64,000 bases of DNA. Origin: Opitutia bacterium Tous-C1TDCM. Lineage in GTDB: Bacteria > Verrucomicrobiota > Verrucomicrobiia > Opitutales > Opitutaceae. The first letter of the stretch is position 1. Each line of letters begins with the position of its first letter. Positions 10,151-18,226 of the stretch are shown in pieces. The stretch spans positions 16,797-80,796 of the forward strand of contig NEUS01000002.1 of NCBI GenBank assembly GCA_002288455.1. Reading direction: 5' to 3'. The translations under genes and the position numbers were made by a program. The notes under the pieces are model-generated. The model worked only from the letters and a program-made list of their open reading frames with translations. It was not told where the DNA came from and made no database searches.

Positions 10151-10870
10151 TTAGCGATTTGCGGCGGCCCGCGCCAATTCGGGATCGGCCGCGGCGCTCA
10201 GCACCGGCGGCAAGGTGGCGAACATCGCCGCGGCGGCGTAAGCCGAGAACCGCGCCGGCGACTGGAGGACCGTATGGGTCAGGTCGGCCGGCACTCCGCG
10301 CTGGTTGGAATCGAGAAAATGGCGCCGGGCGGCATTGGCGACCGCGACTTCGTCGGAGGAGAAGACATTGTCGAAGGTCCAGACCAGCCGCTGGCCGTCG
10401 ATCGAAGCCAGTTTCGCGCGGAAGCCGATCGCGATCGGCCGGTACGCGCGGTAGACGGTCACGTCGACAAAGAGCACGCCGTCGGCGGCGTACTCGCGCT
10501 GGAGGCGGGTGAAGAGATCGGGCGGCAGGGCCGAAGCCGAGGAAAACGCCTCGACCCGGAAACGGCGCAGGCTGTCCTCCCGGGAAACATTCACCACCTC
10601 GAAGCGGTGCGTGCGCTGGAGGGCGTTGGCGATTTCGACGTCGAGTTCCGCGGCCGTCTCGGCCGGCGCGACCTGGCCGCTCCACACCGGCAGCACCACC
10701 ACCCGGCGCAGGCCGCCGAGGTTGGGCTCGCTCATGAGATTCTTCGGCTCGTAAAACGGCCCCAGCCGCGCCGCATCCCGGGGGCCGGGATGCATGCAAC
10801 CGGCGAATCCCGAAACCAGGGCGGCCGCCGCCCCGCACGTCATCCAATACCGGATACCGGTCGTTTTCAT
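10151..10870 (-). CDS. Putative lipoprotein in flagellar cluster
   Basis: MKTTGIRYWMTCGAAAALVSGFAGC lipobox-like signal; start is 1 nt from the fliD stop. Confidence 0.65.
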   Translation of the reverse strand: MKTTGIRYWMTCGAAAALVSGFAGCMHPGPRDAARLGPFYEPKNLMSEPNLGGLRRVVVLPVWSGQVAPAETAAELDVEIANALQRTHRFEVVNVSREDSLRRFRVEAFSSASALPPDLFTRLQREYAADGVLFVDVTVYRAYRPIAIGFRAKLASIDGQRLVWTFDNVFSSDEVAVANAARRHFLDSNQRGVPADLTHTVLQSPARFSAYAAAAMFATLPPVLSAAADPELARAAANR

Positions 10871-12594
10871 CAGCGGGAAAGTTGGCCGATCATGCCGTCG
10901 AGCGCGGTCTGCTGCTGCTTGATCTTGGATTGGGCGCTTTCCATCGCGATGAACGCCGACTCCAGCAGGGAACGCTGCTGCGTCAACCGGCGGTCGATCG
11001 CGGCGATCTGTTCGTCGAGGCCGGAGTTCGTCTTCGTCAGGCGCTCTTTCTGGTCGTCGTTCTGCTCGAGGATCTTGTCGAGAAACGTGTCGAACTTCGC
11101 CGCAAAGCCCGTGGTCGCGGTGCTGAAGAATTCGCCGACGTCCGTGGTCGAATTCTGGAGCGCGTCCGTCAGCAGGGTCGCGTTTTCCACCTCGAGTTCG
11201 TTGGTGCCCGCCTTGAAGTCGATGCCGAGGTCGTTGAGCCGCGTGATCGACCCCGCCAGGCCGCCGATCGAGGCGAAGGCCATCGTGCGCAGCGACCGCG
11301 ACCAATCCTGGATCTCGCGGTTGCCCGCGAGCGCGGCGGTCGTGACCTTGCCCTTGCCGTCGGACGAGACCCGCGTGTTCGTGTCGATGAACTGCTGGAC
11401 CGAATTGAAGCTTTCGATGAAGGCGTCGATCTTGCCCCGCATCGCGGTCGCGTCCGCCGCCACCGCGATCGTCTCCGTCGTTTCCGACTTCACCTCGACG
11501 ACGAGGCCCGCGATCCCGTGCGCCGAGACATCGAGCGAGTTGCTCGCGGAGGAGAGCGTGTCGCCGCCGTTGATCGTGAACTCGGCGTTGTCCCCGCGCG
11601 CGAACGTCGTGCCCGACGTCAACCCGAGCGCCCCGAGCAGCCCGCCCGCGGATTCGCTGACGGAAATCCCGAGGTCACCCGTGCTCTCGTTGGCGAGTTG
11701 CACGCGGTCGTTGACCGCGTCGTAGACGGCGCTGACGCCGGCGGCGGAATTGTTGATCCGCTGCAGCACGGCGGAGAGGGAGTCGGTGTTGACGTTGTAG
11801 GCGATGCTCGTGCCGTTGATCGCGAAGGTGCCGTTGCCGGAACCGTCGACCGCCGTCACCGCCGTCGCGAGATTGGCGTTGGCCAAGGTCGCCGAGGGCT
11901 TGAGCACCCCGAGTTTTCCGGAACTCTCGACCGTGGCCGTGCCGTTGTTGCCGAGCTTGAGCGCGCGGAGAAAATTGGAGGTGTCGTTGGCGGCGCCCAG
12001 CAGCACCGTGCCGCTGCCGCTGGTCAGACTGACTTTGTCGTTCGTGGCGTCGTACGCGGCCGTCACGTCGCCGCCCGTCGCCGTGGCGATCGCGGTGAAC
12101 ACCGTCTCCAGGGAATCGGTCAGGGCGACCGCGACCTGCTGGCCGTTGACCGTGAACGTGCCGGCGGTCACCGCCTGGCTGATCGGCAGATTCGCCACCG
12201 TCAGCGCCGAAACGTCCGCGCTGGCCGCCAGGGGGCTGCCGCGGTCGCTCGCGCCGGTGAGGGTCGCGCTGGTGGCCAGCTGGGAAACCGCGATGCGGTA
12301 GGAGCCGGGCGCCGTGTCGGAGGCCGCCGTGGCGCCCCAGGTGGAGCCGGCCGTGCCCGAGGTCGCCGTCCGCTGTCCGAAGAGACTGCCGGCTTTCAAG
12401 GCGGCCGCGGCGTCGTTCAACGTCGTGAGCCGCGTGCCCAGCGTGCCCAGCAGCGAGTTCTTCGAGACGTTCTCGATCCGCTCGGCCTCCAGCCGGGCCG
12501 CCGGGGCGCGCTCGAGCTCCATGATCTGGTCGGTGAAGGTCTTCCAATCGAAGTTGGAAGCGAGACCGGCGACTTGGAGACTGGTGGAAGGCAT
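10870..12594 (-). CDS. fliD: Flagellar hook-associated protein 2 (filament cap)
   Basis: N-terminal MPSTSLQVAGLASNFDWKTFTDQIMELERAPAARLEAE and C-terminal coiled coil LTKTNSGLDEQIAAIDRRLTQQRSLLESAFIAMESAQSKIKQQQTALDGM. Confidence 0.93.
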   Translation of the reverse strand: MPSTSLQVAGLASNFDWKTFTDQIMELERAPAARLEAERIENVSKNSLLGTLGTRLTTLNDAAAALKAGSLFGQRTATSGTAGSTWGATAASDTAPGSYRIAVSQLATSATLTGASDRGSPLAASADVSALTVANLPISQAVTAGTFTVNGQQVAVALTDSLETVFTAIATATGGDVTAAYDATNDKVSLTSGSGTVLLGAANDTSNFLRALKLGNNGTATVESSGKLGVLKPSATLANANLATAVTAVDGSGNGTFAINGTSIAYNVNTDSLSAVLQRINNSAAGVSAVYDAVNDRVQLANESTGDLGISVSESAGGLLGALGLTSGTTFARGDNAEFTINGGDTLSSASNSLDVSAHGIAGLVVEVKSETTETIAVAADATAMRGKIDAFIESFNSVQQFIDTNTRVSSDGKGKVTTAALAGNREIQDWSRSLRTMAFASIGGLAGSITRLNDLGIDFKAGTNELEVENATLLTDALQNSTTDVGEFFSTATTGFAAKFDTFLDKILEQNDDQKERLTKTNSGLDEQIAAIDRRLTQQRSLLESAFIAMESAQSKIKQQQTALDGMIGQLSR

Positions 12595-12716
12595 GGCGGA
12601 AGGAGAAAAGGGCGGGACTGCCCGCTCCCTATATCGGCACGCGCGCAGTCGGCTTGAGGCCGCCGGGGTTTAGAAAAAACTTCGGATCAAACGCAGATAA
12701 ATCTTGCACAATCGCG

Positions 12717-12744
12717 TAAAGGTTTACCCGCCCCGCGACGATAG
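12717..12744 (+). promoter_or_regulatory. Possible sigma-28-like promoter upstream of first flagellin
   Basis: TAAAGGTTT-N11-GACGATAG resembles TAAAGTTT-N11-GCCGATAA with one extra base in the -35 block. Confidence 0.25.
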
Positions 12745-12846
12745 CTGGTCCTGTCGGGAAAAATGTCCTGACCGGCGCGATCCGGAGCCGCTCCCCCGGA
12801 TACGAATGTGACACGGACGTCACGCTTAGCATCAAGGAAGATCATC

Positions 12847-13662
12847 ATGTCAGTTGTCATCAACACGAACTTCGCTGCCACCGTGGCGGCGAACAACCTC
12901 GCCGCCTCCAACGCTTCGTTGCAGAAGAGCCTCAACCGGCTCTCCAGCGGCTCCAAGATTGTCACCCCGGCGGACGACGCCGGCGGCCTGGCCGTCTCCA
13001 TGAAATTGTCCGCCGCCGCCCGCCGCCAGGGCGCGGTCACGACCAACATCGGCAACGCCGTCTCCTTCCTGCAGACGCAGGACGGTGTGCTCAAAGTCGC
13101 CGGCAAGGTGCTCGACCGCATGGGCGAGCTGAAGACCCTCTACGCCGATCCGACCAAGAGCTCGAGCGATCTCGCCAACTACGACTCGGAGTTCACCGAA
13201 CTCCAGACGCAGCTGAGCGACCTCGCCACCGAGGAGTTCAACTCCGTGTCGCTCTTCGGCAGCGGCGACCTCAGTGTCAGCGTGACCGAAGACGGCGCCA
13301 CCTCGGTGTCGATCCTCGGCCGCGACCTGTCCGGCACCGCCGCAGGCATCGGAGCCCTGACGGACACGGGCGTCGCCTCCCTCGGCGACATCGACCTCTC
13401 CGACATCACCACGGCCATCCAGCATGTCGCCACGTTCCGCGCCGAGAACGGTGCGGAACAGAGCCGCTTCGGCTTCGCCGCCGAATTGCTCACGGTCAAC
13501 AAAGCCAACCTCGAGGCCGCCTCGAGCCGGATCACGGATGTGGATGTGGCCTCGGAATCGACCCAGCTCGCCCGCTGGAATATTCTGGTCCAGTCCGGCA
13601 CCGCGATGCTCTCGCAGGCCAACCAGAGCACGCAGATCGCCCTCCGCCTCATCGGCGGCTAA
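12847..13662 (+). CDS. fliC: Flagellin (271 aa, short form)
   Basis: MSVVINTNFAATVAANNLAASNASLQKSLNRLSSGSKIVTPADDAGGLAVS and C-terminal ARWNILVQSGTAMLSQANQSTQIALRLIGG. Confidence 0.95.
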   Translation: MSVVINTNFAATVAANNLAASNASLQKSLNRLSSGSKIVTPADDAGGLAVSMKLSAAARRQGAVTTNIGNAVSFLQTQDGVLKVAGKVLDRMGELKTLYADPTKSSSDLANYDSEFTELQTQLSDLATEEFNSVSLFGSGDLSVSVTEDGATSVSILGRDLSGTAAGIGALTDTGVASLGDIDLSDITTAIQHVATFRAENGAEQSRFGFAAELLTVNKANLEAASSRITDVDVASESTQLARWNILVQSGTAMLSQANQSTQIALRLIGG

Positions 13663-13685
13663 GCGGGCCCGCCCTGAACCGCGGC

Positions 13686-13709
13686 GCGGCGGGAGCAGTT
13701 TCCCGCCGC
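13686..13709 (+). terminator. GC-rich hairpin after first flagellin (terminator-like, no T tract)
   Basis: GCGGCGGGA-gcagtt-TCCCGCCGC. Confidence 0.4.
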
Positions 13710-14023
13710 CCGCCCGGGCCCCGGCTTCCCGCCGGGTCCGCCCAGGGGCCGTAGTCAGCCACTTTGCAGTGTCAGTCGTAAGTCCGCTCCGCCGGTCCGG
13801 TTCGCCGGGTCGCCGACGGGGCCGAGCCAGTGTTCGTCAGTTCATTGAAAGTTAATCCGACGGCTTGGGGAGCGTTTCCTGAACACACCCTGAGGTGGCG
13901 CGCTGCATTGCGGCAGCTCGTCCTGAAACTTTGCGGCCCTTGCCGCAGACGGCGCGATCCGGCGCCGACCAAACCGGATACGTGGCGACGACGGACAGTC
14001 GCACCCATCAAGGAAACGATACC

Positions 14024-14836
14024 ATGTCAGTCGTGATTAATACCAACTACGCAGCTACGGTTGCCTCCAACAACCTGGCTGCTTCGAATGCCTCCCTGCA
14101 ACGGAGCCTCAACCGGCTCTCGAGCGGCTCGAAAATCGTGAACCCGTCGGATGACGCCGGCGGTCTCGCGGTCTCGATGAAGTTGTCCGCCGCGGCGCGC
14201 CGTCAAGGTGCGACCGAGACGAACATCGGCAATTCCGTATCCTACCTGCAGACGCAGGACGGTGCCCTCAAGGTGGCGGCGAAGGTCCTCGATCGTATGA
14301 GCGAGCTGAAGACCCTCTACGCCGATCCCACCAAGAGCTCCAGCGATCTCGCGAACTACGACTCGGAGTTCACCGAACTCCAGACGCAGCTCACGGACAT
14401 CTCCGGGGAAACGTTCAACAGCGTCGCTCTCTTCGGCAGCGCCGGCCTCTCGGTCGACGTGACCGAGGACGCGGCCACGAGCGTCACCGTCAAGGGCCGC
14501 GACCTCTCCGGGTCCGCGGACGGCGTCGGCACTCTGACCGACACCGGCGTCAGCTCTCTCGGGGACATCGACCTGAGCGACATCACCGATGCGATCGAGA
14601 ATGTGGCCACGTTCCGCGCCGAAAACGGCGCCGAGCAGAGCCATCTTGGCTTCGCTTCGGAATTGCTGTCGGTCAACAAGGCCAACCTGGAGGCCGCCTC
14701 GAGCCGCATCACGGATGTGGACGTCGCATCGGAATCGACCCAGCTCGCACGCTGGAACATTCTGGTGCAGTCCGGCACCGCGATGCTGTCGCAGGCCAAC
14801 CAGAGCGCGCAGAGCGCTCTCCGCCTCATCGGCTAA
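14024..14836 (+). CDS. fliC: Flagellin (270 aa, short form), tandem paralog
   Basis: MSVVINTNYAATVASNNLAASNASLQRSLNRLSSGSKIV...; near identical termini to the preceding flagellin. Confidence 0.95.
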   Translation: MSVVINTNYAATVASNNLAASNASLQRSLNRLSSGSKIVNPSDDAGGLAVSMKLSAAARRQGATETNIGNSVSYLQTQDGALKVAAKVLDRMSELKTLYADPTKSSSDLANYDSEFTELQTQLTDISGETFNSVALFGSAGLSVDVTEDAATSVTVKGRDLSGSADGVGTLTDTGVSSLGDIDLSDITDAIENVATFRAENGAEQSHLGFASELLSVNKANLEAASSRITDVDVASESTQLARWNILVQSGTAMLSQANQSAQSALRLIG

Positions 14837-14871
14837 TCCATCCACTCAGGGATAGTCCTGATTCGCCCAAT

Positions 14872-14899
14872 CCTGGCCACCGTTCACCCGGTGGCCAGG
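14872..14899 (+). terminator. Perfect 11-bp hairpin after second flagellin
   Basis: CCTGGCCACCG-ttcacc-CGGTGGCCAGG; no clear T tract. Confidence 0.55.
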
Positions 14900-14929
14900 C
14901 TACGGGAAAATCGGCGACCGCCCCTGCGG

Positions 14930-15072
14930 AGGCCCCGGTGAGTGCGGGGCTGGTCGGCGCAAGTCCATTCCCACGGACGCAACGCCTGCCGGTCACAGCA
15001 CCTGAAAGAGGCAAACGATTCGAAAGAAACGTAGTTCAAGGCCCCGGCTCACAACCGGGGCCTTCGCGTTTT
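14930..15072 (+). promoter_or_regulatory. Candidate structured RNA leader / attenuator upstream of TPR-glycosyltransferase
   Basis: Hairpins at 14932-14950, 14956-14986, 15015-15032 (GAAA tetraloop) and terminator 15038-15064 (AAGGCCCCGG-ctcacaa-CCGGGGCCTT) then gTTTT; duplicated AGGCCCCGG allows alternative pairing. Confidence 0.5.
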
Positions 15073-15159
15073 CAGGAGTCGGCGACCGCGGCCCGCGTTT
15101 CCGCCCGCCTCCTTCCCATTGACTCAACGCCTCCCCTCGCCCTCCTCTCCTCCGCCGCA

Positions 15160-17136
15160 ATGTCCGACCCCGCCGCGCTCTTCGCCACCGCCGTCGCCCG
15201 CCATCGCGCCGGCCGCCCGGCCGAAGCCGCGCCGCTCTACGAACAAGTCCTCGCCGTTGCGCCGGACCACGCCGATTCGCTCCATCATCTCGGCCTGATT
15301 TCGCTCGACCGCGGCGAGGCCGCCCGCGCCGTCGCCCTCCTGGAGCGCGCCGCCGCGCTGCTGCCGGCGAATCCCCTCGTCCACCACCGGCACGCCCTCG
15401 CCTTGCGCGCCCTTCGGCGGTCCGACGACGCTCTCGCCGCCTTCCGCCGCGCCCTCGCCCTCGATCCGCGGCTCGCCGAAACCCAGCACCAACTCGGCAA
15501 TCTGCTCAAAGCCCTCGGCCGCTATCCCGAAGCCCTCGCCGTCCTTCGGCTCGCCGCTTCCCTCGCCCCCGACCGCGCCGCCGTGTGGCTCAACCTGGGC
15601 GTCGCCGCCCTTGAAACCGAGGCCCGCGCCGAAGCTCTCGCCGCCTTCAAACACGCCGTCGCCCTCGAACCCGATCGGCCCGAATCCCGGAATATTCTCG
15701 GCCACACCCTCGCCGCCGCCGCCCGCGGCACCGAAGCCCGCGCGGAATTCCTCGCCGCCCTGCAACTCCGCCCCGGCTACGCCCCGGCCCTCAACAATCT
15801 CGGCCGCCTCGCCCGCGCCTCCGGGCTGCTTCCCGAAGCCGTCGCGCATTTCCGCGCCGCCCTCGCCGCCGCCCCGTCCGCCGAAACCCACAGCAATCTG
15901 CTGCTCGCGCTCAACTACCTGCCCGATTTTCCGCCCGCCGAGGTCTTCGCCGAACACCGCCGCTGGGCCGAACGCTACGCCGACCCGCTCGCCCCGGCCT
16001 CGCCCCCGCCCGCCGCGGGCCCTGCCGCCACGTCGGCCCGCCTGCGGATCGGCTATCTGTCCCCCGACTTCAATCACCACGCCGTCGCCTACTTCATCGA
16101 GCCCGTGCTCGCCGCCCACGATCGCACCCGGTTCGAAGTTTTCTGCTACGCCAACGTCAAGGCGCCCGACCGCTTCACCGCCCGCCTGCAACAGCACGCG
16201 GAACACTGGCGCGATCTCGCCCGCCTCGACGACGAGGCCGCCGCCGCCCTGATCCGCGCCGACCGCCTCGATCTGCTCGTCGATCTCGCCGGCCACACCG
16301 CGCACCACCGCCTGCCCGTCCTCGCCCGCCGCCCCGCCCCCGCCCAGGCCACTTGGATCGGCTACCCGAACACCACCGGCCTGTCCGCGATCGATTTCCG
16401 TTTCACCGACGCAGTCAGCGATCCGCCCGGCACCACCGAGCATCTTTACGCCGAGAAACTCGTCCGCCTGCCCGGTCCGTTTTCCTGCTATCGGCCCGAC
16501 GACGACGCGCCCGCCGTCGGGCCGCTGCCCGCGACGGCCCGCGGCTTCGTTACCTTCGGCTGCTTCAATCATCTCGCGAAACTCACTCCCGCGGTACTCG
16601 CCCTCTGGGCCGAACTGCTCCGCGAACTCCCGTCGTCACGGCTCTTGCTGAAGTCGCGCGGCCTCGGCGATCCGGCCGTATCCGATCGCCTGCGCGCGAC
16701 CTTTGCCGCGGCCGGCATCGCCGCCGAACGCATCCGCTGCCATGGCGAAGAACTTTCCGTCGCCGACCATCTTTCGCTTTATCACGAAGTCGACATCGCC
16801 CTCGATCCGTTCCCGTACAACGGCACCACCACCACCTGCGAAGCCCTATGGATGGGCGTGCCCGTCGTCGCCCTCGCCGGTGAAGTGCACGCCGCCCGCG
16901 TCGGAGTGAGCCTGCTCACCCACACCGGGCTCGCCGACTGGATCGCCGCCACGCCCGCCGACTATGGGCGCATCGCGCTCGGCGCCGCCCGCGATCTGCC
17001 GCGCTTGGCCGCTTTGCGCGCCGGACTTCGCGAGCAGCTGCGCCGCAGTCCGCTGTGCGCGGCCCACGAATTCACCCGCGGTCTCGAAGACGTTTACGTC
17101 GGCCTCGTCCGCCCGCCGGCCGCGCCGTTGGCCTGA
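15160..17136 (+). CDS. TPR-repeat protein with C-terminal OGT/SPINDLY-type glycosyltransferase domain (candidate flagellin glycosyltransferase)
   Basis: N-terminal TPRs (AAPLYEQVLAVAPDHADSLHHLG...); C-terminal RIGYLSPDFNHHAVAYFIEPVL, YPNTTGLSAIDFRFTDAVSDPPG, DIALDPFPYNGTTTTCEALWMGVPVVALAG. Confidence 0.9.
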   Translation: MSDPAALFATAVARHRAGRPAEAAPLYEQVLAVAPDHADSLHHLGLISLDRGEAARAVALLERAAALLPANPLVHHRHALALRALRRSDDALAAFRRALALDPRLAETQHQLGNLLKALGRYPEALAVLRLAASLAPDRAAVWLNLGVAALETEARAEALAAFKHAVALEPDRPESRNILGHTLAAAARGTEARAEFLAALQLRPGYAPALNNLGRLARASGLLPEAVAHFRAALAAAPSAETHSNLLLALNYLPDFPPAEVFAEHRRWAERYADPLAPASPPPAAGPAATSARLRIGYLSPDFNHHAVAYFIEPVLAAHDRTRFEVFCYANVKAPDRFTARLQQHAEHWRDLARLDDEAAAALIRADRLDLLVDLAGHTAHHRLPVLARRPAPAQATWIGYPNTTGLSAIDFRFTDAVSDPPGTTEHLYAEKLVRLPGPFSCYRPDDDAPAVGPLPATARGFVTFGCFNHLAKLTPAVLALWAELLRELPSSRLLLKSRGLGDPAVSDRLRATFAAAGIAAERIRCHGEELSVADHLSLYHEVDIALDPFPYNGTTTTCEALWMGVPVVALAGEVHAARVGVSLLTHTGLADWIAATPADYGRIALGAARDLPRLAALRAGLREQLRRSPLCAAHEFTRGLEDVYVGLVRPPAAPLA

Positions 17137-17152
17137 TCCATCGCGGGCCTCT

Positions 17153-18226
17153 TCACCGCGCCGCCGCCAACGCTTCCGCCAGCACGTGACCGACAGTCTC
17201 GTGCGCGTTGAAGTGATCGTAGATTCGGCGCCGGGCCTCGTTCGGCAACGCCAAGGCCCGCTCGCACGCCTCTGCCAACGCCTCCAGATCGCCGTGCGCA
17301 TAGCGCACGATCAGCCCCGCGCGATGCAGTTCCTCCAACCGGCCGCCGGTTTTCGAATCCTCGCTCACCGGAACCATCCCGAGACAGCCGCACCAAAACG
17401 GACGATCCGTATGCGTCGCCGCCATTCCCGACGTCGCGAACATCCGACCCTCCGGACAAAACCCCACCTTGAAACGGGCCAACTGCCCGCGCCCGTTCAC
17501 CGGCGTCGTGTGGTCGCAACTCGCAACCAAACGGTCTTTGAAGCGCGCGGCCAAGAACTCGATCTGCCGCCGTCGGTGCGGCGAAAGCCCAAGCTGCGAA
17601 CCGAGAAAGTAGATCTTCTCCTCCGGCGCTTCCGCCATGGCCGTCGCGGTCGGCAGCAGATTCGCCACCCAGCTCCGGTGCCGTTGCACGAGGCCCGGTT
17701 TCAACCGCGCCGCGCCGGCCTCCGCCAACGGCGCTTCGTCGTGGATCAGCACATCCAGGTACGGCGCAATCGCCGCAAAGCACGGCATGTTGCGGCTCGC
17801 CTCGTCGAACGCGTAATAGGCCAGACGCACCCCCGTCTTCGCCAGCAGGCCGAAGACCTTCGGCGCCAACTCGCCCAGCCCCTGCGGCTGGTGCGCCATC
17901 GTGACGAGCCAACGCTCCTCGCCCGGCTCGCGCGGCGCCTTCGCCACGTCCAGCAAACCCGCGCGCCCCGCGATCCACGCGGGCAGGAATTCGATTTCCG
18001 GATGCGCCATCGCCGCGAAGCACCGCGCATTCTCCCCGTACCAGTCGCAGTCCAGCCGCGCCTTGCGCATGAGTTCGGGATCGCCCGCGTTGCTCACGAG
18101 CGGCCGCAGATCGAGGCCGGGCAACCGCGCGAGGTAGTCCGCGACAGTCTGCAACGGGCCGGCCCACGTGTTGAAATAGCAAATACGGACCCGCCGTGCC
18201 GGCCGGCCCGGGTCCCCGGGTGTCAT
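17153..18226 (-). CDS. Glycosyltransferase-like protein
   Basis: Start chosen at MTPGDPG (18226) because it forms an ATGA overlap with the upstream gene stop (18223); VRICYFNTWAGPLQTVADYLARLPG..., C-terminal GLIVRYAHGDLEALAEACERALA resembles glycosyltransferase family 1 tail. Confidence 0.65.
   Translation of the reverse strand: MTPGDPGRPARRVRICYFNTWAGPLQTVADYLARLPGLDLRPLVSNAGDPELMRKARLDCDWYGENARCFAAMAHPEIEFLPAWIAGRAGLLDVAKAPREPGEERWLVTMAHQPQGLGELAPKVFGLLAKTGVRLAYYAFDEASRNMPCFAAIAPYLDVLIHDEAPLAEAGAARLKPGLVQRHRSWVANLLPTATAMAEAPEEKIYFLGSQLGLSPHRRRQIEFLAARFKDRLVASCDHTTPVNGRGQLARFKVGFCPEGRMFATSGMAATHTDRPFWCGCLGMVPVSEDSKTGGRLEELHRAGLIVRYAHGDLEALAEACERALALPNEARRRIYDHFNAHETVGHVLAEALAAAR

Noticed and set aside
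13892-13917. Sigma-54-like promoter before second flagellin (TGGCGCG...TTGC)
   Set aside because: GG-to-GC spacing is 11 nt rather than the required 10
14930-15064. Firm annotation as a c-di-GMP-I riboswitch
   Set aside because: Only partial core similarity; the third conserved block and closing helix could not be located by eye
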